From Polytrichum commune (Eukaryota > Streptophyta > Polytrichopsida > Polytrichales > Polytrichaceae): a DNA stretch of 64,000 nt. Of the stretch, positions 38,386 to 50,800 are shown piece by piece; positions within the stretch are counted from its first letter, which is position 1; each line of letters starts with the position of its first letter. Location: assembly GCA_950295325.1 (NCBI GenBank), contig OX485803.1:46515554-46579553 (forward strand), in the 5' to 3' direction. The notes under the pieces are model-generated. The model had not been told where the DNA came from. It searched no databases and worked only from the letters and a program-made list of their open reading frames with translations. Position numbers and translations under genes: made by a program.

Positions 38386-39120
38386 ACCTACCTCAACTCA
38401 CCTTTCCACGCCAGCAGGAAAACTACTCTATGACGAATTAAGCAGACAGAAATATGCGTTTTAACCCAAGCTTAACCCAAGGATTTTAACGTCCACTAAA
38501 ACCCATCGAACTCAAAAAGGAGGAAGGAAACGCTTTAATCTTCAATCTGTAGTCCCCGCATAAAAACCCACAGCGGGGAAACCAAGGAGGAGGATGGATG
38601 GGCAAGAGCGACCCAAAAACCCCGAAATCTTGCTCTCCTATCCACCTTCCAAATTGCAAGGGGGGGATAGGTGTCGATGACAAAGGGCAAGGTAAAGCAA
38701 ATTTTAGGTCCACGTGAGCAATTGTTGATGGTGCAACAATGTGCGTAAGATGCAGGGCAGACTCGAAATGCAGAGGGATGGATCACGTGTAACTTATTAA
38801 CCTACCTCACCTTTCTTCTCTATGCCGAATTATGATGCAGACAGAAGAATCTATGCGTCTTTTGAACTTACTTCAGACAAGGTTACAGAGTCCACCAAAC
38901 CACATCAACCCAAAATGAAAAATAAAAACTCTTCAATCTTCAATTTCCTATATAGAAACCAACAGCGGATGGATGGGCAAGAGTGGCCCCGAAACCCCCA
39001 AAATCTTGCTCTCCACCTTTCAATTGCAAGCGGAGATAAGGAGTGCTTAAAAAGGGCAAGGCAATGCAAACTTTAGGTCCACGTGAGCAATTGTTGCTGG
39101 TGAAGCAGCAATATGTGTGT
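38386..39120. repeat. Tandem duplication with G-box in both units
   Basis: Unit 1 at 38386-38795 and unit 2 at 38798-39120 share GGATGGATGGGCAAGAG, AAATCTTGCTCTCC, CAATTGCAAG and TTTTAGGTCCACGTGAGCAA. The last phrase contains a G-box/ABRE core. They are direct repeats in the presumed promoter of the ATG18-like gene. Confidence 0.8.
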
Positions 39121-39329
39121 GTGTGTGCGCGCGAGTGAGAGAGAGAGATAGAGAGAGCGGAGACTCGATTTGCAAAGGAACGATGATGAAATGGAGTGAA
39201 ATTGAGGATTGGCTTGCCTTGGCTTGCTTGAGCGTCCTGTCCTCAGCACCGCACTCCCATGCATTCCTTGACAAGCCTTGCCTCGCAAGCCTTCAAGGCC
39301 ACGGCGGAAGGAAATCCAAAGCGCCCTGG

Positions 39330-39440
39330 CTGTGGGGAACCGCGTTGGGAACGCGGCTGGTGGTGGCGTCACGGCTCGTCACGTCACGTCGCGGGACGTC
39401 GCGTCGCGGCGTGTGGGGAACGCGACAGCCAGCGTCATCC
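39330..39440. promoter_or_regulatory. GC-rich island with clustered CGTCA/TGACG sites
   Basis: Very GC-rich compared with its surroundings. CGTCACGGCTCGTCACGTCA and adjacent CGGGACGTCGCGTCGCGG give several TGACG cores, the kind bound by plant TGA-class bZIP factors. A GT/GA microsatellite lies upstream at 39114-39157. Promoter function is inferred from position above the ATG18-like leader. Confidence 0.4.
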
Positions 39441-39611
39441 TGCGGCTGTTACGGGCGGAGGCGTCAGTCCGCCAACAAGTTACCGTAGACGCCACTCACT
39501 TTCACTCTTTCACTCTTCCACTAAGTTGAGTTTTTACAGTAAGTTACCGCCACAGTAAAGTGATGTCGCGTAAATCCCCCCCCCCCACTCCATTCCATGG
39601 TTTCATGTATT

Positions 39612-39803
39612 TACCACACTGATTATCCAAATTAGTGCGTGTTACTATCGGAGTTATGTCATTTTTTACTAACGGAAGTTCACTATGATGTTTGGAAGTC
39701 ATAAATGCCTTTGCTTGATAAATATTACATCCTCAACAAATAGGTATATATCCCTGTGTAACTCCGAATAGTAACGCGCACTAATTGGGATAAAAAAACA
39801 ATG
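39612..39803. mobile_element. MITE, ATTAGTGC family, copy 1
   Basis: Left CACACTGATTATCC then ATTAGTGCGTGTTACTATCG. Right CGAATAGTAACGCGCACTAA then TTGGGATAA. The ends are inverted repeats of about 45 bases, and the body is non-coding. The same termini occur at 46898-47124. Confidence 0.75.
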
Positions 39804-39989
39804 TAATTTATGTGGTTAAGGTAGATGGGTCTTAATAGTTTTCTTTTTTCCGACCACCCTACTTCTCCTAGGGTCTGAAACATATGATTAGTATGAGATG
39901 GTTAGCGAATATGAATTGAACAACTTTTTCTTATAGATTTTGGAGCTTTTAGGAGTTATGTTGAGATTTTGCTCTATGGATTGTGGTTG

Positions 39990-40720
39990 TGTTATTATGC
40001 TCTTGTCTTTGTTTGTTTGATGCAATCATAACTTAAGTTAAATGCTATGGATGAAAAATGTTTGATGACTTTCTCATTGGAAAGTGAAAGTGGATTTCAT
40101 TAGTAACAAGGAAACAGTAGAACCGTGAGGCTCTGTCTTTTCTCATGAAAGACTACAACTGTAGTTGTCCAGTTTGCTCATTCCAGTCCATGGCTATTTT
40201 CTATACCTATAACCAAAACTTTCTTGGATTTCATGCACCATTTTCTCAAATGCGGGTCAACGACTGAAGCTACCAAAATAACTATACTTAACTAGGATTT
40301 TTTCAATACATTTTAGGAGAAACTATAATTAATGATATATATATATAACTATAGTTAACATCCACATTAAATAAAATCAACCAAAAATAGCAACAACAAG
40401 AAACGTCCAAGTGTGAATGCAAAGTGGTTAGGAAATTTGCTCTTGAAACAAAAAAATCGATGCATAGTCTCTGTCCTACAGACAGAGCCAATAATAAAGG
40501 CCTCTTTAGTTTGTAGGTTTTATTTTGTATATGTAGTGGAGGCATTCAATACAATATAATAAAAAACTCAGTATAAATACATGAGTTCAGTTTCTAGCAT
40601 GTCATTAACATGTATACATTTGGTTTACTCTATAAACATCTCGTATATAGGGGGATTAATTTCATAGTGACATGTGTCCATCATTTAGGTTTCCAATGAA
40701 GAGTCCAACCCCCAAGTTGG
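39990..40720. repeat. Dispersed repeat copy (GATGCAATCAT family)
   Basis: Shares TTTGATGCAATCAT, TTTGATGACTTTCTCATTGG, TTTTGTATATGTAGTGGAGG and CATGTATACATTTGG with 61440-61760. Its later part also matches 63430-63620. Function and class are unknown. Confidence 0.65.
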
Positions 40721-41668
40721 GTTTACAAATATGATCAATGCATTTTGTATCAAGATGGCTTTGTTTTGAATGCAAAATTGCTATGTAGACTTGGTTGCAT
40801 GCTTATGGGCACATCTCTTGTCCACAAGAATGACGGTGCTCATAGATTTCCATATAACTAACAATCATGGCATGGATGATTTCTAGCCTTTTGTCAATTT
40901 TACTTCAATCGATGTCTAAACCCCCTAACACCTTTGACTCCTGTGGTGGCAACTCAAACAAATAGTTACAGGGGGCTCGTCCAAAAATCTCACAAAGGCA
41001 TAGATTATGTACACATAATTGTACAATAATCCAGATTATGTTTCGAATTATTTGGATTCAAGAGTTTAAGAAGAGAAGCCACCGAGAAAAGTCGGGACGA
41101 GAGTCAAGGTTAGGACTTACAAGCCAAAATAATCTAGATTATCTTCATTTTTTTTTTGTAGATTATATAAATTATAATTAGGTGTGATGGAGCCCCCCTA
41201 TCGAAGAGAAAGTCCACATTAATTTCAAATTATTCGTGTATTATAATACATAAACATGTTCCAATCAAAAATTTACTACGTATTATGGACGGTCTCAATG
41301 TGCACTATATCACTACATTCTTAAATTCTGAAAAATTGTTCTTTGGTGTGAATATACAAGGATAATATGGATGGATTAATCTATTACAAATTATTTTTCA
41401 CTAGTTGCCATCCCAAGCTTTGACCTTTGACAAAACACCATTCAAGATGATCATACACAACATTCATCGTGGAAGTTCATATAAGGAGCTAGAGTGGTTT
41501 GAGATTTTGGAGCACGTGATCCAATTTCCTTGGAGCAAATGTATGTCTTTTTGGTGTCCTTCTTATTTTGGTGATCCGAACATGGAAAACCATAAGTTGG
41601 TCTTACAAAAAAATTCAAGCATTTTATTTTTTTAACTTTTTTTTGCAACCAATCAAATTTAAAATCTA
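40721..41668. other. Spacer, no gene recognised
   Basis: AT-rich. Near 41510-41570 a phrase GGAGCACGTGATCCAATTTC with GTCTTTTTGGTGTCC recalls the dispersed ~300-bp repeat. Nothing else can be supported. Confidence 0.4.
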
Positions 41669-42030
41669 CACTATATATTGTATTTAGTGTCACCAATTCT
41701 ATTTGCCTTGCTCAATAGTAATTGGAAACCGCCCGTGTAGACACCAAATGTGAGCCTAACATTATTTATCATTCCTTGTATAAAAAAAATTGGGCAATAT
41801 AGATTTACAATGTTTGTGATTTCTATCACTTATTAAGTGCTTTTTTGTCCAAATTACAATCATCCATGACACTATTTTGTCACAAAATGCAAGGCTGTAG
41901 AATGTACCAAAAGTGGATGAAAATAGAGAGAGAGAGTTCAAATGAAAATATTTGTGAATTTTTTCATAAGAAGTGTCACTACCATAGTGACATACAAAAT
42001 CAAATGACATTAAATATAATACTTAGTGTA
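41669..42030. mobile_element. Inverted-repeat element, GTATTTAGTGTCA family, copy 1
   Basis: Left CTACACTATATATTGTATTT-AGTGTCA, right TGACATTAAATATAATACTT-AGTGTAG, an imperfect inverted pair. Related termini occur at 50514-50583 and 52096-52643. No coding capacity is seen. Confidence 0.65.
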
Positions 42031-42139
42031 GTCAGTTGGGAAATTACAATGCTACAGTTTGGCAAAGAAGTTGTGATGAGCAAACTGACGTTTTGGGACT
42101 AAAAAGGCATTCACGTAAAAAAATGTTTCATAGTAACTA

Positions 42140-42374
42140 CTCCCCTCCTTCCCATAATGATTGTCCTACCCCCCGGATTTTTCTATCCCAAAATTTTTAT
42201 CCGAGATCAAATGTTTATGGATTTTTTTTGTGTAAATTTTTTTGCCAAATAAATTGGTGTGTCAAACGGTTTTCTACATAAAAAAATCAATAAACATTTG
42301 ATCTTGGATAGAAATATTGGGACAAAAAACTCGGGGGGGGGGGGGGTAGGACAATTATTTTGGGACGGAAGGAG
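42140..42374. mobile_element. Stowaway-type foldback MITE (235 bp)
   Basis: Starts CTCCCCTCCTTCCCATAATG and ends GGGACGGAAGGAG, flanked by TA at 42138-42139 and 42375-42376. The arms are inverted repeats over roughly 100 bases, for example GAGATCAAATGTTTATGGAT against ATCAATAAACATTTGATCTT. A G homopolymer of about 14 lies in the right arm. The termini match the widespread plant Stowaway (Tc1/mariner) consensus. Confidence 0.9.
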
Positions 42375-43009
42375 TAATTGCTTTGAAAATAGGTCATTTC
42401 AAATTCTTATCTCCTTGTCGTGGTCTTGGCCTTTGAACTTGATGTTGGCCTAGTCAATTGCTTATAGGAGATATGTATAAGCTTCTTGTGTCCCATGCCT
42501 TTTCAATGAAAACGGTGACAACAAGGGATTCAAATGGAGTCAACAGGCATACAAGTTGCACTTAGGCGTCGATATGTGCCACCATGTGACTTTGTCCATT
42601 GTCATGACTTTTCTAGAACGACATGGTCGAGAGGCTTAACATGTGGTCTTGTTTCCTTAATGTGCACGGTTTTTTAAACCCTTCATTTGAAACTCCGAGT
42701 GTAGTTACTCTTTGTAATCAACAAAAATGTTGATGATTTTTGCTAGCAATTGAGAGATTATATTAACACGCCTAAATAAGCATAATTTCATTTATATATG
42801 TGAATGTTACAAGAATTCATACTTTTATGGCTAGATGATCCGTAACTGTTTGATTCAAGTTTGCACAATAGTCTGACGTTTAGGTGCTGGAGATTCTCAA
42901 CGTCAAAATCTATGTAGCGCACACAAGATTTTGATGTGTTGGTTTTGGAATGGGTAAATCTCTTGAACACCATGTCGCTCAAGATAAATGGCTCTATTGT
43001 GAGTTCTCT

Positions 43010-43380
43010 CAACTCCACGAACCATTTTGGATGTTGGATTAGATCACATGTTGTCTCATCTAGTTAGCAATTGCAAATCACAATGCTAAACGTTTAAAGT
43101 TTCGGAGTTGAAGTTGAATTATGAAAATCACAAGAGATCAAAGTGAAGATTCTCTTTCTTTTTAGGTGATCACATAAGCCCTCCTAGTTTTATTACTATT
43201 GAACCTAAGAATGATTAACATATTTTGAACACATAGTCCAATCTCGTTGCAACATGTGTCATTTTGGTGTCCAATTTTAACTACAAACTTACACTTATAT
43301 CAATCAAATGTAGCTGTCCGGTTTAGAAGAACGCCCACATAAGGCCTCAATGAATCACAATGATCTTACTGAATGGCAAT
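43010..43380. repeat. Dispersed ~300-bp repeat, full-looking copy
   Basis: Begins TTGTCTCATCTAGTTAGCAA then TTGCAAATCACAATGC. It continues with AGATCAAAGTGAAGATTCTC, GATCACATAAGCCCTCC and TTTTGAACACATAGTCCAAT, then CCACATAAGGCC. Near-parallel copies follow at 43740 and 45185. Confidence 0.7.
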
Positions 43381-43383
43381 GAT

Positions 43384-43659
43384 CTACATCAACCATACAT
43401 GGTAATACGCAACTTTCCAAATAGCTTCTTCACAAAGGTGCAAGTACTTTGATATTTGTACAAATGAGGTGGTTTGAAACTTTTGACCAAGTAGGTGCTC
43501 ACTCTTCATTGGTCTCACAATTTGTCGAGTTTCGAGCATTTGGAATCCAGGTACTGTGCGTTTCGTTGACGCATCTTCCACCCTCTTCATCACAATTAAA
43601 TTGTGTAATGGTTGTTTAATCTTGTGCACTTGTTGTGATGAAATGAGTGGAGCATACAT
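43384..43659 (-). other. Open frame of 91 codons, coding-like, unassigned
   Basis: ATG at 43659. Its text looks non-random (HNLIVMKRVEDASTKRTVPG, then PMKSEHLLGQKFQTTSFVQI and YLHLCEEAIWKVAYY) and is rich in charged and aliphatic residues. It lies between two copies of the dispersed ~300-bp repeat, so it may belong to a mobile element or a captured fragment. No family recognised and no partner exon with matching phase found. Confidence 0.3.
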
Positions 43660-43739
43660 CTACTACAATTCAGATTGCAAATAGCATTTCGCTGTACGAA
43701 GTTTCTCGACTCTGCAAAATCTTTGAAGTTATGAATTGA

Positions 43740-44100
43740 ATGATGCTTCAGATGTGGCCCTAATTAATGTGGGCACTTTCTACTCCACAAACAATTTCGA
43801 CTGTTATCGATCGCAAATCATAAAATTGTTGTTTCAAGGTTCATCAAAATTGGAGTTGAGATGCACAGGTTATAAGAGGTCAAAGTGGAGAATCTCTTCC
43901 TTTTCAAGTGATTTTAGAGGCTCTTCCAAATATGTTCACCATCAAAAGTACAACGGTGTTTGTATTTGAGCATATAGTCCAATTTTATTGTAACATGTGC
44001 CATTTTAATGTATGTTTTTAGCTACATGTCATGTCATATGCCATTCAAATCAAGGTGTGTATCCACAAACCTTAATACACTGAAAAAGTAGAAAAATAAT
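43740..44100. repeat. Dispersed ~300-bp repeat copy
   Basis: Contains ATCGCAAATCATAAAATTG, AGAGGTCAAAGTGGAGAATC, TTTGAGCATATAGTCCAATT and CATGTGCCATTTTAATG, a diverged version of the 43010 copy. Confidence 0.65.
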
Positions 44101-44881
44101 ATCAATATAGTATATTGATGTGTGATGTGTGTTCATCACAACCCAATCCACATTACGTTTGCCTATGTCAGATGACATTGATCCAAGTTTGAAGAATGCA
44201 ACATATCTTGAAACTCAGTTGACGTGAGGTGGAGCTCCTTGCAAATAAATTGCAAGATTGGCATTACATTTGCCATTCGCCCGATGCTCACCACCTCCTC
44301 TGCTTAGCACACATGCATTCAAGTTGCTCATCGAAGCCACCAGGGATGATCATCACAAATTTCCAAAGAAGTGGTGTACAATGTAATTTTTATGCCACAA
44401 ATCATACTTAGTGGTGTACAATGTATTTTGTCTTATGATACACGTATCAATTTAATGTCACAATTTGCAATGTAGTAGTATCATGTAGCACATAATTCTT
44501 TACATGAAAGGCAAAAAAACCCAAGAGATCAGTATGCAGAACAAATTGAAATCATGTAATTATCACAACATTAAGTGGAGATTTATGATCTTTGTTCCGA
44601 ATTTTATTGCTTTTACATGATAGTTTTGCCTTTGTAAACTTGTGATGATGTACACTCATACTTTGGAAGAAGGTAGTATTTGCCCAATATTTTTTTCCTT
44701 CCAGTTGTCATGTGAAACATGTGATACTATCTTTAATAGTTTATGTGAAAGTTTATATTTTATGGCAGACCTATTCATGAGAAATTATGTATGGCAGCGT
44801 ACATGCGTGCAGATACAGTGAAATTAAAATAATAATAAAAAATAAACCATAAAGACAAGCTTCTTGCAAGGATGAACATAC

Positions 44882-47800
44882 CAGGAAGTCGAGCAAGGCT
44901 CTCACACAATTTATTCAATAACATTTTGTCCATCTTGTGCCCATCCTCCAGCAAACTGCGCACCAAAATGACATGTGGAACACAGGTGGTAAATTTCTTA
45001 GCATCGTGTTGTGAAAATTATACTACATTGTTAAAAAAAAATTCAATTGTATGCCACATTATATTATCACAAAGAAAACTATTACATAAGATGCGTGCAT
45101 TAATGTTATATAATGCACCACCTTTTGGAGGTGTGTGATGAAATTGATTAACGTAGGTGGCCTTATTGTGGCACTTCTTACTCAAGGACAATTTTGACCT
45201 TTGGATCAAAAATGAGACTTGTCTCATCCGGTTAGCAATTGCAAATCATGAATTAATATCATTTCAAGTTTTGTCAAATTTATAAGAATTCAAAGTGCCA
45301 TTTTAATATATATATATATATATCATGTAGATGTCTATCTTTTGAACCTTAGTCTAGTCTCATCATAACACATGTCTTGTGGTGTCCATGTTAAGTACAA
45401 ACTTTGCTATATACCACTCAAATGTAGACATTCAATTAAGAAAAGTGACCATATAAAATCCACATATTTCAGGCCAAAGCAAAATCTACACGCAATTGTC
45501 TAGAATAATTCAATCCAATTCAACAACTAATTAAAAAAGAGTGTACCTCTATGGATATGACTGTATGGATGGCATCTTTGTAGAGTAAGAATTGTTCACA
45601 CAAAATTTCAACCATCCACATGTCCAAAATCATAAGATTATAACTTAAATGTGTAAGCTGATATGATCAAACAAAGGTGGTTGCCTAGACAAAAATGTTC
45701 GCCTTGGCCTTTAAGGGTTAAGGGATCGTTAATAAAAGAGGATGCAATAGGACAAACAAGCTAAAGGCAATTAAAGTACATGCTCTAAATAGTTTGTGGG
45801 GTCCAATCATAATTTTTAATTTGGCTATGCACCAACAATTTTCTAGTTTTAAATTTTAAAATAGAATCTTTTCCAATTATTCCATGTTTTTTTGTAGATG
45901 GATTAGATAAAAGATCCCTAATATTTGTAAAACTTGAGAAAATCGCCAAAATATAGATTAAAATGTAAAACTTTGGATGGAAATATGTGTATTATTCGTC
46001 CATATGTGAAAGTAGGCAATCATAACATTATTCAACTGAGTGACCAAATTGGTGAGGCCGGAAATATGTCATGTAAGATGCTAGAATTATACCTTGTGGA
46101 TGCTTGTTAGTAAGTAGATCAAGCTTGGAAAAATGAGTGAGAAACGAGAGGGTTCAATTCCTGGATGGAGATATGAGAAAAGTTGGAAGTACTTACTTCT
46201 TGAGGAAGTACACAAGAACGTCCATCAATGGGTCGGCCATGCGTTGATGGTTAATGAGCATGCACACACGCCCGTAAAATCGATTAATTGTCTCCACTTG
46301 AGATTCATAATCAACCTTGGGGACCGGACTCTGTGCAATGTGCCTCGCCTCGGCCTCCTTCCTGAGCCATTCTTATGCACTTAGATGACACACGTACATG
46401 CATGTGTGTATAGTTGTGTATAGTATATATCAATGTTGTGAGTGTCTATATTTGACATGGGTATCATTAAGGGTATGTGAAAAGGTATAAATTAAATACC
46501 CACCCGGCGATGCTAACACATCTTCAATACCATTGTTCATACCCACTTCATACTCGCACGTATATCACTGTAACATTCTGTGGTATCCACATGTATGCTT
46601 TTCTTATCACATTTCGTAAATATTTTGAAGACCGTAACAAATTGCCAAAGTATTATCTTGTTTTATTTCAAGACCCTTACTCACTGGGACATGGAAATAG
46701 GTAATAATGATACCCACACATCAGGGGCATTTACATAAACAAGTGGAGATTTGGATTCTACAAGGATATGAAGAATTGTGCCTCGCCGATTTGAATCGCG
46801 TTTTATTACTGAATATCTGAGATGGGCTGAATATGGGTGGCAGGATTGTAGTTAGAATTTTGTGGCGTCTATGCAAACCCATCCGTTGTGGATGGAGGGG
46901 CTACACTGATGACCCCATTTAGTGCATGTTCCTATTCGGAGTTATGAAGTGCTATAACTATTTAAATAGAATGTAATATTTTATCAAAAAGTCATTTATG
47001 CTCTATAATGTTTGGAAAACCTATTGAACTGTCGTTAGTAAAAATTGAAATCTGGTGGAAGATAATATTGTATTGTGTAATTCCGAATAGTAACATGCAC
47101 TAATGGAGATAATCAGTGTAGCCCACATTATACTTATGTAGGGCCTGTGATGCCAATTCCGTAGTCAAATCATCTCAGGATAACCAGTTGTTGGCTATAG
47201 AATAGTTTTCTGCATGGTCACCTTTCTAACGGATGAGTTTATGTAGACACCACGAACCTTGGCCCAGGAATGTGAGGATTGAATACATACCACATGCGCT
47301 TTGTGCTTGGGGTTTGGCGACCACCCGAGGTGTGCAGTTTCTCCATCATCTTGTGAGCAATCTGCAGTTGAAGTCGAACAATCACACCAGATAAGTGCTC
47401 GCTGCATCGCAATTTAACTTGCAAAAAAAGGCTATGTACACAATGTCTTTCAGGAGGTCACGATGCTGAGTCTGCAGATATAAAGCAAATTTGGCAGTCA
47501 GAGCTAATATTATTTATTCCAGAGAAAAAGCTCCCAAATATGGGATTTCAACACTTCTCAAGAGCCTAGTCCATCATGACTGAATATGTGATGACATTGG
47601 ACTCGACATGTTCAATGCTACTTACTATACTTGCAGTGAGAAGTGTATCAAACTCATAGCTTTCTCCCGTTTTTGACATTTGCTTTCAGTTTCCACAGCA
47701 TCTATGTACTAGATATTGTACACAAGGAGCCCTTTTACTTCCATAAGAGGGTGGCACCTTTACAATATTGATTGTAACATTCATCATGTTGCGAGGGTCG

Positions 47801-50800
47801 TTTGCTATGGTTTATATTCGTCGTGCTCGTGTCCAATGAAGACCCAACACGTTCATGATAATTTGAGATGATGAAAGATAAGGTACAGAATAATAATGTT
47901 GATATGCTTGTTTGTAGTGAATGGCTACAAATGCACTGAGAAATCCTATCAATATAGTGGTTGGAATATTAATGTGGGCCACTCTAATTGTCTGGGTTGG
48001 GGTGAAAATATTGTAGAGGACCCAAAGACTTCCGAAAGTCTTCCTAAAAAACTTCTAAAGACTTGGGAAGGTATTAATGCAAGGACAAAAATAGCATACA
48101 ATAATATACTCACCCACATCAATCTCTTAGAAAAACAATAAATGTACCCACACTAATTTATAACTAGAGATTTGGCACAAGTTGAAAAATAATGTGGGTT
48201 CTAGAGAATTACCATGGCCTGCACTAATAGGACTTTTCAGTGTAGTAACAATAACCTTAGTCAATTTAAGGGATTAGTCAAAGACAAATCAAAAAGTGAT
48301 TGGGGATTGTCCTAAATTACCTTAATCGAACATGGGGTTGGGGTTGGTTGGGATGTTTATATGGGATAAATGACATATTTAACCTATGATATTAAATCCA
48401 TACTTAGCACAACCTATCGAAAAGAGGAAGTGAAAATAAAGTCATATGTGGCAACGGTGGTAAATATATGCGGTACGTGTTTGAGTCTAGGTCATTTGTA
48501 TGAGCTCAAATCTTCCTGATTTACATTTCACATATGCATGTTTTGAATGAAACAATGCATATCATAAATGACCTAATTTTAGAAAGGATTATTGTTAACA
48601 CTCTTTTGGCTAAATATTTAAAAAGATAATCTTATACCCCTCCGTATGACATCTTGAGGGCTCACCATCGCATATCTCGTTGATGTGTCGTGTCTTCATT
48701 ATACACGATCACAACGTAGACCGTAGCAAGTGGTCATTGCAAGATGGAGACAACATAGATTGGGAGGGACAAGACTTAACCTCTGCAGAGAAGGGGGACG
48801 ACGATCTCCAATGCTCCCGTCTATCTGCTCGTGCAGCAATTTGCACATGAAGTTTGTGTTTGAGGTCCTTCCTCAATGTCAATATCCTTTTCTTCCATCC
48901 AAATACCTGCAACCAAATTTACGATAGTGTCATTGGTTTGAAACCACAAGTACAGAGAGTCAATGACTCCAATGTTGCCACCGGCATGAATTATAATATT
49001 GCTTCATCTTGAAGTTAGTCTAATTCTCTATGTACTTCCAATACATACATCACAAGAATTAGAGGGACCTTGAAAACTATTGCCTCTTGTCATAGGTGAA
49101 CATCATGAATGGGCGTGGACAAGTTGATCCGCACCCAATATCTCCCAAGGGTAAGCCCATGGGTTCCCACATGGTTCGTTAGGAACATTCAATTCACTTG
49201 GATTGGTAACCCCTTATGATTGGGTGGACAATAGGGTGCACCAAACATCAATTTGCTAGGAAGGTTACCCATCCGAGCATAATTTTGACCTTAGGAAGCT
49301 TAACCTTGAAGTTCCCATAGGATTTTAGTTAACCCTTTAATGACATGGAGTCTCGATATATGACCAAATACACAACTTACACATGCCTCATCAACTTCAT
49401 AAATCATATTTTATGTAGTCATGTGGGCTTGAAACCGTGTTTTATACATTGTCTTGTATCAAGGAGAAGATAAAAATCTACTCATACTTGACATTGATGG
49501 TCAATGTACAACATATGTATTTGCATGATCCAAGGTCACTTAGGTTGCGCATTTGAATTTGAATCCTCACTGACCTCAAGGTATTCAACCAATTCAAAAA
49601 GTGCATTTGAGGAATAGGTTCACTTTTGGCATAATTCACTAAAAATGGAGAATGGATCTCAAATGCATGTTTTTATCCATGGAGGGGCCCAATGTGGGCC
49701 ACTATAGACGCTTATGGGTTAATGTGTTGGGTTCAAACCACCCATAACCACAAACACCCTCAATTTATCCAAGGCATGAAACATGGGGGTTTACAAATGA
49801 GGAGCTTACTAGAGTGTCATCAAAGGTAGGAGTTTTTGGAGGAGGTGTTGGTGGAGGTCCCTGCACAAATACACAATCACCTTCAATCATTTATAAAAAA
49901 ATTAGAGGTTTGTTCAGTGAAGAACCCTTTGTAAACTCTAAAGCTCATGAGCCAAGGTATCTAACAACCAATGCTTTGATTTTTGGGGTTTTATGATTAT
50001 TTTCATAAAATTGGAGTTGGGTTGTGAGGGGGAGCTATCATGGTTAATGTGTCGGTGATGCGTAGGTTAAGTACATGATATTTGACGCGGAGTTGGCACT
50101 GACATGCCAAACCATGTTGCTCCGTTGGCTAATTTGACCTTTTATTTTCAAGTTTTGGTTTCAACGAAAAAGAATCGCCCTATTATTTTTGGTGCATTTT
50201 GGCATCATGGAGCCAAAACAAAATCACTACCAACAATTGTGTACCATATTGGATGAATTCAATTGCAATAGTAAAATCCTATTTAGGACTCCACTAATTA
50301 AAGGAAGTTTCACAGTTTATGGGCCTGTCATCATAATATATCTTCCAAGGATACAGGTAAAAATTCGATTGGACTCACATGTAAACAAGGAAGAGGCTCT
50401 CATCTTGAGATTTAAGGATTGTTGTTGATAGTGATGGTTGAGAGTATCCTAAATTCATCCCTCTACTTGGAAATTGTGAAAATGAATTTGTCTTATGCCA
50501 TTAAGTTCTATATGGCTACACAATTTATGGTATTTAGTGCCCAAATAATAAGTGACATTAAATACCATAAACAATGTAGCAATGTATTATGAAAATTGTG
50601 ATCCAAAGATGGACCGGAATGTCCTTAAACTACACAATTGAGAGACCTTATGGTAGTTGGGCCTTATGATTGAACCCATGAGGTAGAGCATTTGATTCTC
50701 CATGGTGACCTTTAGCATTTGATCATCCACTCACTTGATGCAAGTTTGAGGTTTCTAGAGAACAAGTTACTTGGGTGTCGGTTGTGGAGTAATATGTCAG

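Larger units (their letters stand above)
36542..39480 (-). promoter_or_regulatory. ATG18-like upstream region: probable leader and promoter
   Basis: Lies upstream of the ATG18-like ATG. Two donor-like sites on the minus strand, GGAAAG|GTGAGTTG near 38400 and AGAAAG|GTGAGG near 38814, sit at matching places in two tandem copies and could end alternative leader exons. G-box/ABRE cores (CCACGTGAG near 38711 and 39081, CACGTG near 38784) are visible. A leader acceptor was not placed with confidence. Confidence 0.45.

Noticed and set aside
39117-39558. Long plus-strand ORFs of up to 123 codons
   Set aside because: They run through a GT/GA microsatellite and the GC-rich island, have biased Arg/Ser/Ala composition and lack splice or homology support.
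46133-46384. Plus-strand ORF and a GGTTCAATTCC tRNA-like T-loop
   Set aside because: The ORF is antisense to a better minus-strand exon, and no acceptor stem or anticodon arm pairs around the T-loop-like string.
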